A stretch of DNA of 64,000 nucleotides. Origin: a bacterium (lineage in GTDB: Bacteria; CLD3; SB21). Positions 1-9,712 of this stretch are shown here, one piece after another. A program made the translations under genes and the position numbers. Where the stretch lies: positions 16,995-80,994 of the forward strand of contig JAIBAF010000010.1 in assembly GCA_019695335.1 (NCBI GenBank). Direction: 5' to 3'. A model generated the notes under the pieces. It ran no database searches, was not told where the DNA came from, and saw only the letters and a list, made by a program, of their open reading frames with translations. How positions within the stretch are numbered: the stretch's first letter is position 1; every line of letters starts with the position of its first letter.

Positions 1-1562
1 AAATAAATAATCCCAGTAATTACTGATGCAAATGCTGCAAATTTAAAAAATCCGCTGCTCAGTAAATCGAAACGTAATTGTTTCAATTGCGCAATCTGCT
101 GGGCGTTGTAACGTTTAACGTCATCATCGGCCAGTAAGGAAAACATGTCCATAAAAATTTTCTTAAATAACAAGCTCACGATCAAAACAACAACTGCACC
201 GATTAATAAATATAAAAACGCCTTAGCAAGATCATTCCTTTTTTTCTTTTCTTCTTCAGTCGGATTGAAAATAAAATCCAAGCCATAACAGGACATTAAC
301 GTTACAGCAAAAATAAAGATCGACAAGATCATGGATGGAACACGGAACTTATCAAAAAAAGGAAGTATCGTAAGAACCAGCTTAAAAAACGGCTCAAAAT
401 AACGGCCAAAAGAAATCAGAAGCGAGATAATAGCTACCGTCATCAGCCATTTGGTGACCATGTTACGGCGATACACCACAGCGATAATAGCTGCCAGCAT
501 AGGCAATAAACCGAAATAGAATGCCGACGAAGTAAACGTCATCCATCCCCAGTATAACGGACTTTCCAATCCGAAAAACGTCGGAACAAAAAATGTGATT
601 GACTCAAGAGGATGAAACGACCAATTCGTAATATATTCAAAAGTCATTCCACTGCCGGCGGCTACTTCCGCCGATTCTGCAAATGCCGGCGCTATGCTGC
701 GCATAGTTACATCAGAATAGACATATTGCGAAAAATAACTTAGCGCGCCGAAACATAAACCAACTACCATTGCACTGGCGAGTCCTGTACCGTTTTTTAG
801 AATTCCAACGCGGTCAGTTTTAAAATGTTCAATTGCATAATAAATAAAATAGATCCCTACTGTCATGAAACCATAATACAGAATTTGAGTGTGTCCGGGA
901 TCAAGAAAGAATATTCCCATCACATAACCCAAGATCGTCCAATTGAGTAATGATCGATCGTTGAAAAAACGTACCACGCTCCAAACAACTAAAGGTATAT
1001 AAGCCGTCGTTTTTACTTTTCCACCATGCCCGGCGGCCATCGACGCAACAAAAAAGTTACAGAACATGTATCCGATAGCAGCCGATAATGAAATCATATA
1101 CCCAAAGCCTAGTTGTCTTGCTAATAAAAACATGAAAAGTCCGGCAAAAAAGAACGTGGCGATCTCCCATGAATTATCCCGATTAAAAAAAACAAAGTTT
1201 GCAGCAACATTGATATAATATATCGGACTCAAAAATCGCTCATACTTCACAACTGGAATATCGCTTTGATCACCATACATGCCGCTGGCAAAACTCGGCA
1301 TTCCTGAGAACATGTATGGAAACCACAACGGCATGGCTCCTTCTTTTTCAGTTAATTCTTTTGCCGCTTTACTAATGCTGGTTCCCGTCGAAACATCCCC
1401 ACCGGCTGAAAATACTTTTCCTTGTAGTACATAATCACTGAACATAATCATCGTTAAGAGATACAAAAGAATTATTGATAATACGTCCTTTTGTAACGAA
1501 TTAAGCGAAAACGTACTCGATTTTGTTGGTTTCGAACGTACTGCAGCATTAACTTTAGGCAT
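1..1562 (-). CDS. YfhO-like multi-spanning membrane protein (3' end beyond window)
   Basis: The minus strand is open from an ATG at 1562 to the window edge, about 520 codons, so the C-terminus is missing. It starts MPKVNAAVRSKP, followed by a first membrane segment and then an extracytoplasmic loop of roughly 80 residues containing GAMPLWFPYMFSGMPS. Many hydrophobic segments follow. The 'PLWFPYMFSGMP' loop followed by serial membrane helices resembles bacterial YfhO / GT-C-type polytopic proteins, which are tied to glycosylation of cell-surface polymers. The fold class is inferred from this layout; donor and acceptor are unknown. It is divergent from the downstream ygfZ gene and has no co-oriented neighbour inside the window except a possible micro-ORF. 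Confidence 0.7.
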   Translation of the reverse strand, partial: MPKVNAAVRSKPTKSSTFSLNSLQKDVLSIILLYLLTMIMFSDYVLQGKVFSAGGDVSTGTSISKAAKELTEKEGAMPLWFPYMFSGMPSFASGMYGDQSDIPVVKYERFLSPIYYINVAANFVFFNRDNSWEIATFFFAGLFMFLLARQLGFGYMISLSAAIGYMFCNFFVASMAAGHGGKVKTTAYIPLVVWSVVRFFNDRSLLNWTILGYVMGIFFLDPGHTQILYYGFMTVGIYFIYYAIEHFKTDRVGILKNGTGLASAMVVGLCFGALSYFSQYVYSDVTMRSIAPAFAESAEVAAGSGMTFEYITNWSFHPLESITFFVPTFFGLESPLYWGWMTFTSSAFYFGLLPMLAAIIAVVYRRNMVTKWLMTVAIISLLISFGRYFEPFFKLVLTILPFFDKFRVPSMILSIFIFAVTLMSCYGLDFIFNPTEEEKKKRNDLAKAFLYLLIGAVVVLIVSLLFKKIFMDMFSLLADDDVKRYNAQQIAQLKQLRFDLLSSGFFKFAAFASVITGIIY

Positions 1563-1963
1563 TAAGACTTTCCTTGTAATTAATGAATTATTAAAGGCTT
1601 GAAAAGTTAGGAAATTATGAATTGAATTACAAAACTATTTTAGTGAAGGATAATAGGAAGGATGAGGAATGTGCGATAAAGCATTTAAAACAGAAGTTAT
1701 TCTTTTTTTGACATTATGCGAATCCACAAGGCTACCGACATGATTGTATAACATATTAGCAAAATTAATCCCATGACAATTACCGACTTTTCCATGTTCA
1801 GACTCTTTTTTCAATTTTTAAAATTACTTTTTAAAAGGTTAATGTAAAATTCGACTGCCTGCAACTGGCCTTTTAGGTAGTTTTAACAAATTCCTTTTCA
1901 AAAAAAGATCGTTTTTGTATCTTTCGGGTAGTTACCGATTCACTTCTTGGAAATTTTTCATAT
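1563..1963. other. intergenic region, 401 bp
   Basis: This AT-rich gap separates the divergent YfhO-like gene and ygfZ. Apart from the possible 32-residue peptide at 1697-1795 I see no RNA gene, repeat or clear regulatory dyad. Promoters for both flanking genes are expected here, but I could not assign them with confidence. Confidence 0.5.
1697..1795 (-). CDS. possible 32-residue single-span membrane peptide
   Basis: A short minus-strand frame runs from ATG (1795) to TAA (1697). It reads MEKSVIVMG, then a hydrophobic stretch LILLICYTIMSVALWI, then a basic tail RIMSKKE. A short N-terminus, one membrane span and a positive tail is the layout of small membrane proteins. A GAG is found about 9 bases before the start, which is a weak ribosome site. 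It lies upstream of, and co-oriented with, the YfhO-like gene. No family is recognised, and the frame could be chance. Confidence 0.35.
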   Translation of the reverse strand: MEKSVIVMGLILLICYTIMSVALWIRIMSKKE

Positions 1964-2995
1964 ATGAATCCCGAATTTCATCGATCAATTGGGGCCTTTT
2001 TTAGAAGGCTCGAACCGTTAGATGTCGAATGGCCGTCTTACTACGAAAGCGTCGAATCAGAATATCATGCGCTTAGCAGTACAGGCGTGATTAATTTTTC
2101 TTTGTGTGGACGAATTCGATTTAAAGGAAAGGACGTATTGGATTTTCTCAATCGTCTCTCCACTAACGACGTCAAATCAATGTTCGATGGCGAGGTCCGT
2201 GCGACCGTATTGGTCAACGAAAAAGGTAGGATTATCGATCTTGTAAGATTATATAAGGATTCCGATTCCATTTGGATGATATGTGCCCCACAAAACGATA
2301 AAAAAATCTTTCAGTGGCTTGATCGTTACATCATCCGTGATGATGTTAAAATGGAGATCGTTACTGCAGATTGGGACCAATTCGAAATAGCAGGAAACTT
2401 ATCGGTAACATTAATAAATAAATTATTTGAAATAACTCCTCGGCCAGGAAAATTTGAAAAAATAACTTTTGAGCAAAACTCTTTGATCGTTTCTTCATCT
2501 AATCTCTTAAAAATTCCTTGTTTTACAATTCTAGTGCCACAAATAATTAGTCAGCAACTCTGGGATCAACTAAACTTAGCCGGCGCAAAGTCATGTGGAT
2601 GGGATGCGTTCAATACCCATCGTATCGAACAAAAGATCCCTCTGTTTCATTACGAACTATCAGAAAAATTTAACCCACTTGAAGCAGGATTGCTTGAAGC
2701 AATAAGTTTCACCAAAGGATGTTATATTGGTCAAGAAGTTATCGCACGCCTTGACAGTTCCAATAAAATCCAGCGTCAATTGTACTTGTTTGAATTTGAT
2801 GACCAGGTTTCTTTTGAAAACAATATTTTATCGGATGAAAAAGAAGTTGGTATGATCACAAGTTCCGTTTTTTCAATTAAACACAAAAAGTTTATTGGAT
2901 TAGGCTATGTAAAAACTGAATTTGTAAAAAAGCATAATGAATTTACAATAATTGACAAAGCAAAAAAAATTGGATGTAAAATTTTAGAGCCATGA
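1964..2995 (+). CDS. ygfZ: YgfZ/GcvT-family folate-binding protein
   Basis: 343 residues. The C-terminal third carries KGCYIGQEVIARLD, the diagnostic K-G-C-Y-x-G-Q-E signature of the YgfZ family, whose cysteine is conserved. The N-terminal part (VINFSLCGRIRFKGKDVLDF, about residues 38-57) fits the folate-binding GcvT-like fold. YgfZ proteins bind tetrahydrofolate and support repair or assembly of certain iron-sulfur enzymes, including the tRNA-modifying MiaB. The full aminomethyltransferase is about 360-370 residues and lacks this signature, so YgfZ is preferred over GcvT. The ATG at 1964 has only a weak purine stretch upstream. It is monocistronic; the next gene (HU family) starts 108 bp later with its own leader. 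Confidence 0.85.
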   Translation: MNPEFHRSIGAFFRRLEPLDVEWPSYYESVESEYHALSSTGVINFSLCGRIRFKGKDVLDFLNRLSTNDVKSMFDGEVRATVLVNEKGRIIDLVRLYKDSDSIWMICAPQNDKKIFQWLDRYIIRDDVKMEIVTADWDQFEIAGNLSVTLINKLFEITPRPGKFEKITFEQNSLIVSSSNLLKIPCFTILVPQIISQQLWDQLNLAGAKSCGWDAFNTHRIEQKIPLFHYELSEKFNPLEAGLLEAISFTKGCYIGQEVIARLDSSNKIQRQLYLFEFDDQVSFENNILSDEKEVGMITSSVFSIKHKKFIGLGYVKTEFVKKHNEFTIIDKAKKIGCKILEP

Positions 2996-3103
2996 ACAGT
3001 ATTTGAGCTAACTTTAAGTTTTACTTGACAATGAGAAATGAATTCTTTATTATAGGCCTACGTAGTTGAAACGAGATTATGGGTTTTAGAGGAGATTTCT
3101 TCA

Positions 3104-3430
3104 ATGAAAACAATGACTAAGAAAGATGTTTCCAAGCGTGTTGCTGATAAGATGAACGAGAAAGTTCATAATGTTGAGCATTTGGTAGACATTGTTTTCG
3201 AATCAATACGAGAAATTCTCTCCGAGGCCGATCCGGATGTCCGTATCGAAATCCGTGATTTTGGTGTGTTTGAGGTTAAGACGACCAAAGCTAAGCCTAA
3301 AGCGCGTAACCCCAAAACCGGTGAGATCATTTATGTTCCTCCGAGACGAAAAACACATTTTAAACCGGGCAAATTACTCAAAGAAGTACTCAAACAACCG
3401 CTGAAACCTGGAGAAAACGCAGGTAATTAA
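3104..3430 (+). CDS. HU/IHF-family DNA-binding protein
   Basis: 108 residues, slightly longer than the usual 90-100. The N-terminal helices include TKKDVSKRVADKMN. The beta-arm and C-terminal region contain GVFEVKTTKAKPKARNPKTG, followed by VPPRRKTHFKPGKLLKE, the typical HU/IHF signature (F-x-V, R-N-P-x-T-G, F-x-P-G-K-x-L-K). The family bends DNA and organises the nucleoid as dimers; this protein could be a homodimeric HU or an IHF-like subunit. A strong ribosome site (GAGGAG) precedes ATG 3104; M4 is a possible alternative start. A perfect 12-bp hairpin terminator follows at 3457-3486. The gene is probably transcribed alone. Confidence 0.93.
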   Translation: MKTMTKKDVSKRVADKMNEKVHNVEHLVDIVFESIREILSEADPDVRIEIRDFGVFEVKTTKAKPKARNPKTGEIIYVPPRRKTHFKPGKLLKEVLKQPLKPGENAGN

Positions 3431-3456
3431 AAGATTAGATAATAAAAAAAATTAAG

Positions 3457-3490
3457 AAACCATCTTGAGAACTTTCAAGATGGTTTTATT
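3457..3490 (+). terminator. intrinsic terminator after the HU-family gene
   Basis: A perfect 12-bp inverted repeat, AAACCATCTTGA (3457-3468) and TCAAGATGGTTT (3475-3486), has a 6-base loop and is followed by a T-rich stretch. It ends HU transcription. It also lies directly upstream of ruvX, so a start codon placed inside the stem (3465) is unlikely. Confidence 0.8.
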
Positions 3491-3494
3491 GTTT

Positions 3495-3929
3495 ATGGTC
3501 AAAGGCAGAATATTGGCAATCGATTACGGAGAAACCCGCATAGGGCTGGCATTAAGCGATCCGATGCGTGTCATTGCCGCAGGCTTAACTACTCTCATCG
3601 TAAAAAATGAAAATGATGCCATAAAACAATTAACGGTAATTATCCGAGAGCAAGACGTAGTTCAAATTGTATTGGGATTACCTTACGATACTCAAGGGCA
3701 TCTGAGCGCAAAAGCAATGAAGATTAAATCATTTGCCGATGTGCTTAAAAAAGAAACGGACATTCTTGTAGATTATTGTGATGAACGATTTTCATCCGTT
3801 ACGGCAAAAAAAATGCTGTTAGAATCAGAACCAAAAAAGAAACGTCGCGGCAAAGAAAAAATAGACACTTTAGCAGCCGTTGTAATCCTGCGGCATTATA
3901 TGGATTCTCAACGACAATCATCCGTTTAA
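3495..3929 (+). CDS. ruvX: Holliday junction resolvase-like RuvX/YqgF
   Basis: With the start at ATG 3495 the product is 144 residues, normal for the family. It opens MVKGRILAIDYGETRIGLAL, the RNase H-like first strand with the catalytic Asp in D-Y-G. It also has IVLGLPYDTQG in the middle and VDYCDERFSS near residue 100, carrying the second acidic site (D-E-R-x-S/T). It ends with KKRRGKEKIDTLAAVVIL, where the D of K-I-D-x-x-A-A is the third acidic residue. Members process pre-16S rRNA and may act on branched DNA. An in-frame start at 3465 would fall inside the terminator stem of the preceding gene. The last 12 bp overlap the convergent YqeY gene. Confidence 0.9.
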   Translation: MVKGRILAIDYGETRIGLALSDPMRVIAAGLTTLIVKNENDAIKQLTVIIREQDVVQIVLGLPYDTQGHLSAKAMKIKSFADVLKKETDILVDYCDERFSSVTAKKMLLESEPKKKRRGKEKIDTLAAVVILRHYMDSQRQSSV

Positions 3930-4382
3930 TTTCTTTTTCACTAATTCCTGAACTTTTTTACCGTCGGCTTGCCCTTTGACCTTATTCATGACGATTCCCA
4001 TGACTTTACCCATATCTTTGGGTGACGAAGCGCCGGTCTCTTTGATCGATTCATCCACTATTTTGGACAGTTCGGCGTCGTCGAGCTGTTTTGGCAGATA
4101 GTCAGTTATAATACTGAGTTCATAAATTTCTTTTTTAGCCAGATCCTCACGACCGCCTTTCTGATATAATTCGATCGCTTCCTTCCTGCGTTTTGATTCA
4201 GCCAATAAAAATGACATCTCATCTTCCGCTTTAAAATCCGCCCCTTTATCGATAATCAATTTTTGCAAACTGGATTTTAACATTCTAATGGCATCTAATC
4301 TTTCCTTATCTCCACTCTTCATCGATTTTTTGAGTTCTTCGTTAAGCTGATTAGCCAAAACTGATTCAGCCATAATTGCCAT
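3918..4382 (-). CDS. GatB/YqeY domain-containing protein
   Basis: 154 residues covering the whole YqeY fold. Key stretches are LKKSMKSGDKERLDAIRMLK (residues 17-36), KRRKEAIELYQKGGREDLA, and the C-terminal SPKDMGKVMGIVMNKVKGQA with D-G-K-K-V-Q-E-L-V. YqeY resembles the tRNA-binding tail domain of GatB, the amidotransferase that makes Gln-tRNA and Asn-tRNA; the free-standing protein's job is not settled. ATG 4382 follows AAAGGGACC at good spacing; ATG at codon 4 is the alternative. It is convergent with ruvX and overlaps it by 12 bp. Confidence 0.9.
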   Translation of the reverse strand: MAIMAESVLANQLNEELKKSMKSGDKERLDAIRMLKSSLQKLIIDKGADFKAEDEMSFLLAESKRRKEAIELYQKGGREDLAKKEIYELSIITDYLPKQLDDAELSKIVDESIKETGASSPKDMGKVMGIVMNKVKGQADGKKVQELVKKKLNG

Positions 4383-4516
4383 AGCTGGTCCCTTTTTTGT
4401 TTAATTACTAAAAATTGTTGGGGAATATAAGAGGAGAAGTTGTGAGGATCAAGTAATTTGACTAAGGGAAAAAATAATGAGAGAGAGTAGCATTTTCATA
4501 AACCAAAATTAATGGA

Positions 4517-4537
4517 AGAAATAGAGTTACTATTTCT
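4517..4537 (-). terminator. possible weak terminator hairpin
   Basis: A perfect 8-bp inverted repeat AGAAATAG / CTATTTCT has a 5-base loop. It lies about 95 bp past the stop codon of the sensor kinase on the minus strand. There is no convincing U-run, so this is only a candidate terminator or processing site. The rest of the 4383-4630 gap shows nothing else. Confidence 0.3.
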
Positions 4538-4630
4538 CTGAAAATACTTTAAGGAACTCTCTCCCACTTAACCCTACCTTGCGCAATAAATATAGATTGA
4601 ATTGCCCAGCCCTGCTGTGACACACGTCAC

Positions 4631-7600
4631 TTATGAAGGTATTTCGTGGGGTTTGCATGGGAGTGTAAATGAAAATTCAGTCCATTCATTGATTGTGCTG
4701 TCAAAAGTTATCCTACCTTTATGTTTCTCAATTATCCCATAACTTATTGATAAACCTAAACCTGTGCCTTGGCCAATTGGTTTGGTAGTAAAAAAAGGAT
4801 CAAACACTTTCGAACGAATAAACTCTGGAATTCCGCACCCATTGTCTCGAATTTTTACGATTACTCCACCATCATTTTCATTTTCGGTTGTAATATTGAT
4901 TTCGCCAACGATCGTGCTCGATGAATGATTTAAATATTTTTTTTCAATCGCTTGCGCAGCATTGACTAATAAGTTCAAAAGAACTTGATTGATCTGATTA
5001 ACATAACAAAAAATGTTATTGGTCGCATGATAATGTTTGTTAATCTCCAGAATATGTTTGTACTGGTTCATAAAAAGCTTAACGGTTGTATCAATACAAT
5101 CGTGGATGTCGACTTCATTCAATTCAACTTCATCCAAACGTGAAAAATTTCTAAGATCCAGCACAATATTACGAATACGTTCCGTAGCATTTTTCATACT
5201 TCCAATGAGTACGTCCAAATCAGATTTTATGAATTCGTAGTCAACCGATTTTTTGTACGATTCGATTTCAGTAAATAATTGTCCATTAGACTGTGATTCA
5301 TATTGAGCAATCAACGTCCGCAGTGTTCGGACATAATCATCCACATACATGACATTACCGGCAAGAATAGAAGTAGGATTATTGATTTCATGCGCAACTC
5401 CTGCTACTAATTGTCCCAATGCGGCCATTTTTTCCGATTGCACAAGTTGAGTCTGAGTTTTTTGAAGCTGATCCAGTATCTTTTGTAGCTCTTCCTTTTG
5501 TTTTAGAATTTCAGACGTCCGCTCCTGCACTTTCATTTCCAGTTCACGGTTTCTTCGTCTCATTCTTTGCAACTTCTGGTTGACCCGAAATCGATAACTT
5601 CCATACGTAACGCCTGAAATCACTAAAATTGTAATGGTGATAAGCCAGGGATTAATCCACCATGGTGCAGGAATACTGAAAGATACGGCTGCAGGTAAAG
5701 CGCTAAAAACTTTCTCGCTATTTTGTGCACGGACGACAAACGTATAATCTCCCGGACTCAGATTCGTATATCGAATTTCGTTTTTCTTTGTAAAGTCTGA
5801 CCAATTTTCTTCAAAACCTTCTAATTTATATTGGTATTGATTTTCTTTTTCGTCTAAATAGGATAGAGCAACAAATTCAAATTCAATTGAATTGCCTGTA
5901 GGAGAAAAATGTAGTTGCTGTTGCACATTAGAAAGAAAATTAAAATAAATGACCGAATCAGACATTGCAATTTTTTTTATATAAACAGGCGGAGCAATAG
6001 CAGCTTTTTCGTGTAAATCCTGAAATCGGGTTAATCCGCTAAAACTGCCGATCCAGACTCGCTCTTTTTGATCCAAATACAGGCTGTTGTTAGTCGTCGC
6101 TTCGTCACCGAGCATGCCGCTGGTCTTGCTCAGAAGTTTAATCAACTGCGGATTATCGTTATAGTTAAACCAGCCAAAACCTTTACTGCCAAACCACATA
6201 CGATCATTTTGCTTATCATATTCGATGACCGGAACGATATTGTCACCTAATCCTAGATTTTTTGCACTGTAATTAGTGAACTCTTTTTCATCAAAATGAG
6301 AAATTCCTAAGTCACTCCCAATCCATAAATTGCCATTTTTATCCTCGCAAATAACATTGACCGTGTTATCGATCAATCCATTTTCTTTTGTCCAAATCTG
6401 AAATCTCAATGAATCCAAATTCGAATAATTCTGAACTAAGACTAAACCGCCGGAAACGCCCAACCATATTCGATGATGATGATCTTTAAAAACAGACCAT
6501 ACCTGATTACCTGGTAAGCCTTTTTCTTTGGAATACAAAGCCGTTTTTTTTCCATCATTCACCATCAATCCATTGAGCGTACCAAACCACATCCATCCAT
6601 TATCGCTTTCTTCGATATCAATAATTGTAGATTGCGTAATCGAATAAATATCATTTCGATTACGGACGTTACCATTCTTATATTCAAAAAGATGATGTTC
6701 GGAACCCACCCATAAAACTTTTTTTCGATCAAATTTGAGTGACCATACGGCGTCTCCTGCAGGTAACCAGTTTTTGGAGATGGGACGGATTTGTGCATGG
6801 TCATATACGTCTAATCCATTATCGCTGCCTATATAGATCATATCTTCGTCATCCCCTGTCACAGCATTGACAACATTAGAAGACAGGCCATCTTTAATGG
6901 TAAAATTAAAAATGTTTTGATAGGGAATTTTAAAACATCCACCGCCGTTTGTGCCGACCCAAATAGTTCCTTCGCGATCTTCGATAACAGCATGGAGGCT
7001 GTTGGATGAATAATTTTCATCCATAAAATAACTGTGAAAGTGTCCGCGCCGATACTTACTGAGTCCATGATCCGTGGCGATCCATATCGAAGAATCGCGC
7101 GTAACCGTTGCGGCTGAAACATCCGGATGAACAAGTCCATCCTCCACCGTCAGCTTTGTAATAAAAGCATGATAGTCTTGGCTTTGGCTCTTCAAAAAAC
7201 GTTGAACGTCAAAAAGCTGAACACCATTTTTAGTACAAAATATAATCCGTCCCATCCAGTCTTCGGTTATTCTATTGACGTCGTCTTGAATAATTAAACT
7301 TTTAAAAACAGAATCATACTTTGTTTGTTGAAATTTCAGCCATGCTACGCCGCCACGCCCGCCAAACCAAAGGTCGCCACGGCTATCGATAAAACCTGCA
7401 CGAAAATCGTTACTGATCAGACCTTTTTCCCTGGAAAAATTTGTAAATTGTTTTCCATTAAATCGGCTAACGCCTCCGTGATTAGTAGGAAACCAATAAT
7501 TTCCCAGTCGGTCTTTGACCGTTTCCCAAACGAATCCGTTTCCTAGACCGTCATCCGAAGTATAATTTTCAAAAGTTTGTCCGTCAAAAATGGAAACGCC

Positions 7601-7900
7601 TTCGTCGCATGTGATCCACAATTTATCATCATCATCTTGAAAAATACTGCGAACTACATTGCCGACCAATCCGTCATCTTTAGTAAATGTCCGGAATTTG
7701 ACGCCATCATATTTGATTAATCCTCCGCCTGTGGCAAACCACATGAAGCCATGACGATCTTGATGAATATCCCACACCTGGGCGTGCGGAAATCCATCGT
7801 TGAGCGAATAATATTTAAAATACAATTGCTGCGAGTAACCGTTTATAACGATACTCCACAACAATCCTACGCTCCACAGAATCGATTTGTGTGATTTCAT
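4631..7900 (-). CDS. regulator-propeller sensor histidine kinase
   Basis: 1089 residues. A signal peptide (about residues 1-24) is followed by many regulator-propeller repeats ([20 protein letters not shown] type) across about residues 30-660, enough for two seven-bladed propellers. A Y_Y_Y domain follows ([20 protein letters not shown], about 700-750), then one membrane helix and a coiled coil. Next come a HisKA-like H-box ([17 protein letters not shown]) and an HATPase domain ending with DNGCGIPE and [13 protein letters not shown]. No receiver or HTH domain is fused, unlike the hybrid kinases of gut Bacteroides. A periplasmic sensor phosphorylating an unlinked regulator is inferred. It sits 34 bp behind the LPP20/DUF4384 gene, suggesting co-transcription. 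Confidence 0.93.
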   Translation of the reverse strand: MKSHKSILWSVGLLWSIVINGYSQQLYFKYYSLNDGFPHAQVWDIHQDRHGFMWFATGGGLIKYDGVKFRTFTKDDGLVGNVVRSIFQDDDDKLWITCDEGVSIFDGQTFENYTSDDGLGNGFVWETVKDRLGNYWFPTNHGGVSRFNGKQFTNFSREKGLISNDFRAGFIDSRGDLWFGGRGGVAWLKFQQTKYDSVFKSLIIQDDVNRITEDWMGRIIFCTKNGVQLFDVQRFLKSQSQDYHAFITKLTVEDGLVHPDVSAATVTRDSSIWIATDHGLSKYRRGHFHSYFMDENYSSNSLHAVIEDREGTIWVGTNGGGCFKIPYQNIFNFTIKDGLSSNVVNAVTGDDEDMIYIGSDNGLDVYDHAQIRPISKNWLPAGDAVWSLKFDRKKVLWVGSEHHLFEYKNGNVRNRNDIYSITQSTIIDIEESDNGWMWFGTLNGLMVNDGKKTALYSKEKGLPGNQVWSVFKDHHHRIWLGVSGGLVLVQNYSNLDSLRFQIWTKENGLIDNTVNVICEDKNGNLWIGSDLGISHFDEKEFTNYSAKNLGLGDNIVPVIEYDKQNDRMWFGSKGFGWFNYNDNPQLIKLLSKTSGMLGDEATTNNSLYLDQKERVWIGSFSGLTRFQDLHEKAAIAPPVYIKKIAMSDSVIYFNFLSNVQQQLHFSPTGNSIEFEFVALSYLDEKENQYQYKLEGFEENWSDFTKKNEIRYTNLSPGDYTFVVRAQNSEKVFSALPAAVSFSIPAPWWINPWLITITILVISGVTYGSYRFRVNQKLQRMRRRNRELEMKVQERTSEILKQKEELQKILDQLQKTQTQLVQSEKMAALGQLVAGVAHEINNPTSILAGNVMYVDDYVRTLRTLIAQYESQSNGQLFTEIESYKKSVDYEFIKSDLDVLIGSMKNATERIRNIVLDLRNFSRLDEVELNEVDIHDCIDTTVKLFMNQYKHILEINKHYHATNNIFCYVNQINQVLLNLLVNAAQAIEKKYLNHSSSTIVGEINITTENENDGGVIVKIRDNGCGIPEFIRSKVFDPFFTTKPIGQGTGLGLSISYGIIEKHKGRITFDSTINEWTEFSFTLPCKPHEIPS

Positions 7901-7934
7901 TGAGATTTGATGGAAGAATAAAAGTCGAACCAGA

Positions 7935-9536
7935 CTATTTCAGGCTTTTTACGGTTGTTAACGACACACTGGCTTCGGCATAACCGGTATCTTTTTTACC
8001 CATCGCAACGGCCTTAAAATTTTCAACCAGCGATTTTGTATCTTTTTTCAAAAGATACATTCCATTTCCGATTTGCTGAACGGATTGTTTGTCCAACTCC
8101 GGAAATGGTTCGGTGCTTGCAAAAGCTTTGATCAACTCAGTTCCAAACGGTTCAGCGACTGTAAATTCAAACGGTGTATCCGATCCTCCCAATGTGTATA
8201 CATTATCCGCACGCATTTTAAAAGATTTGTCCGAAAGAGTATTGGGAAATATCTGGATATTATTTCCACCGGCATCGTGATAAATAACTTTGACATAGCA
8301 ATCCTGGTTGGATTTGAGATAAATCAACAGTTTTTCATTCTCTTTATAAACGCCGCCGTCTCCCCGATCTGTCCAAATCACCAGTTTGAGATTAGAATTT
8401 CGTTTGTCATCTTTGAGTAATTCCAAATCGCTTTGGATTTGAGAGAAATTCTCGGGACGATAGCTGATCGATTTTGGAATAGATTTTTCAGGAAATGTCA
8501 GATTAGCGCTGCCAATGTTTTCGCCTGTCACCCGAGTTACGATCTGTGTCCGTATTTCAATTTTGTCATCGAGTTCCCAATAACTTCCAATGATGGTAGC
8601 ATCAGCGCCGGAAATAGACGCCAATCCTTCCGCCGTCCCGTCAAATTGAATTCCGTGAGATTGCAGGTATTGCGAAACTTTTTTACTGCCAATGACTTTA
8701 GCCTGACCAATTTTGGCTAACTCAACTTCGATTTTTTCTTTCAGATACGCCGTGAAGGCACTGGACATTTTAGTGTTTTGATAATTGAAATTACCAAATA
8801 CCACGCTGGTGTTGGCCGCATGATCACCGAAGGAACGGTATAATTTGTATACCAACAACGCAACGGTGATATCCAGATTGCTATTGGCTTCATCTTTTCC
8901 GATGGCATCAATGATGCCTGAAATTTCAGATTCCTCGCTGATTTTACTTATTCCCGCTTCAAACGTTTCATCAGGCTGAATGATACGAAGCTTCTTCAAT
9001 TGACGGTCCATACGTTCTAATTCGGAAATGCAAATTTGCATTTTTTCGATCGCTTCGTAATAACTCTTGTTCTTAAAAAGCACTTTGCCTTGTTCAAGAA
9101 AATTTTTGTAACGCGCATTTTTGTCCGTAATTTCGGCGCGTAAAGCTTGGCCGGCTACTTGCCGGTCTAGAACCGCTAAAGCATAGTACGTTTTATTTTT
9201 TTTATTATAATCGGTGTCTTCGATTCGCAAGCCTTGCAAATCAAGATTCACAGCAGCTTTAGATTCTTCAACAACGGTCGAACTTGATTCGCCGCTTTTA
9301 CCTGAAATTTTTTCTGTACTTGAATACGTTTGTTCGCCGGTAATTTTTACTTCGATAATTTTGGCAATATTCAGAAAAGCCTGATTTTTGGCCTCATCGA
9401 TTGTTGATCCGGCTCCCACTGCTTGAAGATATTTGGCATCAGGAAACTTATCGGATTTATTTTTCTTCGCCCAATCTTTTTCCTGCGCTACTGACCATTG
9501 GCAAACAAAAAGAAAAGCTAAAAGCCATGTTTTCAT
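7935..9536 (-). CDS. LPP20-family / DUF4384 secreted protein
   Basis: 533 residues. A signal peptide ends near SVAQ (residue 18). An LPP20-like domain follows (KFPDAKYLQAVGAGSTIDEA, about 30-140). A central part has a CsgG/FlgO-like feel, with a predicted GNFNYQNTKMSSAFTAYLKE and GADATIIGSYWE. A DUF4384 domain (GDGGVYKENEKLLIYLKSN, then DCYVKVIYHDAGG and IQIFPN, about 395-500) closes the protein. These domains occur in envelope proteins; no catalytic residues are seen. The family function is unsettled. The downstream sensor kinase starts 34 bp after this stop, so the pair may form a sensing unit, which is an inference. Confidence 0.8.
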   Translation of the reverse strand: MKTWLLAFLFVCQWSVAQEKDWAKKNKSDKFPDAKYLQAVGAGSTIDEAKNQAFLNIAKIIEVKITGEQTYSSTEKISGKSGESSSTVVEESKAAVNLDLQGLRIEDTDYNKKNKTYYALAVLDRQVAGQALRAEITDKNARYKNFLEQGKVLFKNKSYYEAIEKMQICISELERMDRQLKKLRIIQPDETFEAGISKISEESEISGIIDAIGKDEANSNLDITVALLVYKLYRSFGDHAANTSVVFGNFNYQNTKMSSAFTAYLKEKIEVELAKIGQAKVIGSKKVSQYLQSHGIQFDGTAEGLASISGADATIIGSYWELDDKIEIRTQIVTRVTGENIGSANLTFPEKSIPKSISYRPENFSQIQSDLELLKDDKRNSNLKLVIWTDRGDGGVYKENEKLLIYLKSNQDCYVKVIYHDAGGNNIQIFPNTLSDKSFKMRADNVYTLGGSDTPFEFTVAEPFGTELIKAFASTEPFPELDKQSVQQIGNGMYLLKKDTKSLVENFKAVAMGKKDTGYAEASVSLTTVKSLK

Positions 9537-9712
9537 ATCGACATCTCAATTTGGATTAAATGAAAATTCAGGACAGGATTTAACGTGTTTAATATATGCG
9601 ATTTACGTAATAAATGCAAAGAAAAGCTCGACGTATTCCCTTGAATTTGTTGGAAAAAAAAGTTACATATAACCGATTTTAATCGCCCAACCAGCATTTC
9701 AGGAGATTACAC

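Noticed and set aside
3465..3494. Earlier in-frame start for ruvX
   Set aside because: It lies in the left arm of the terminator hairpin and gives a leader absent from the family; ATG 3495 gives the standard MVKGRILAIDYG start.
4610..4632. Short dyad GTGAC-ACAC-GTCAC before the sensor kinase stop region
   Set aside because: Five-base arms without a U-run; likely chance.
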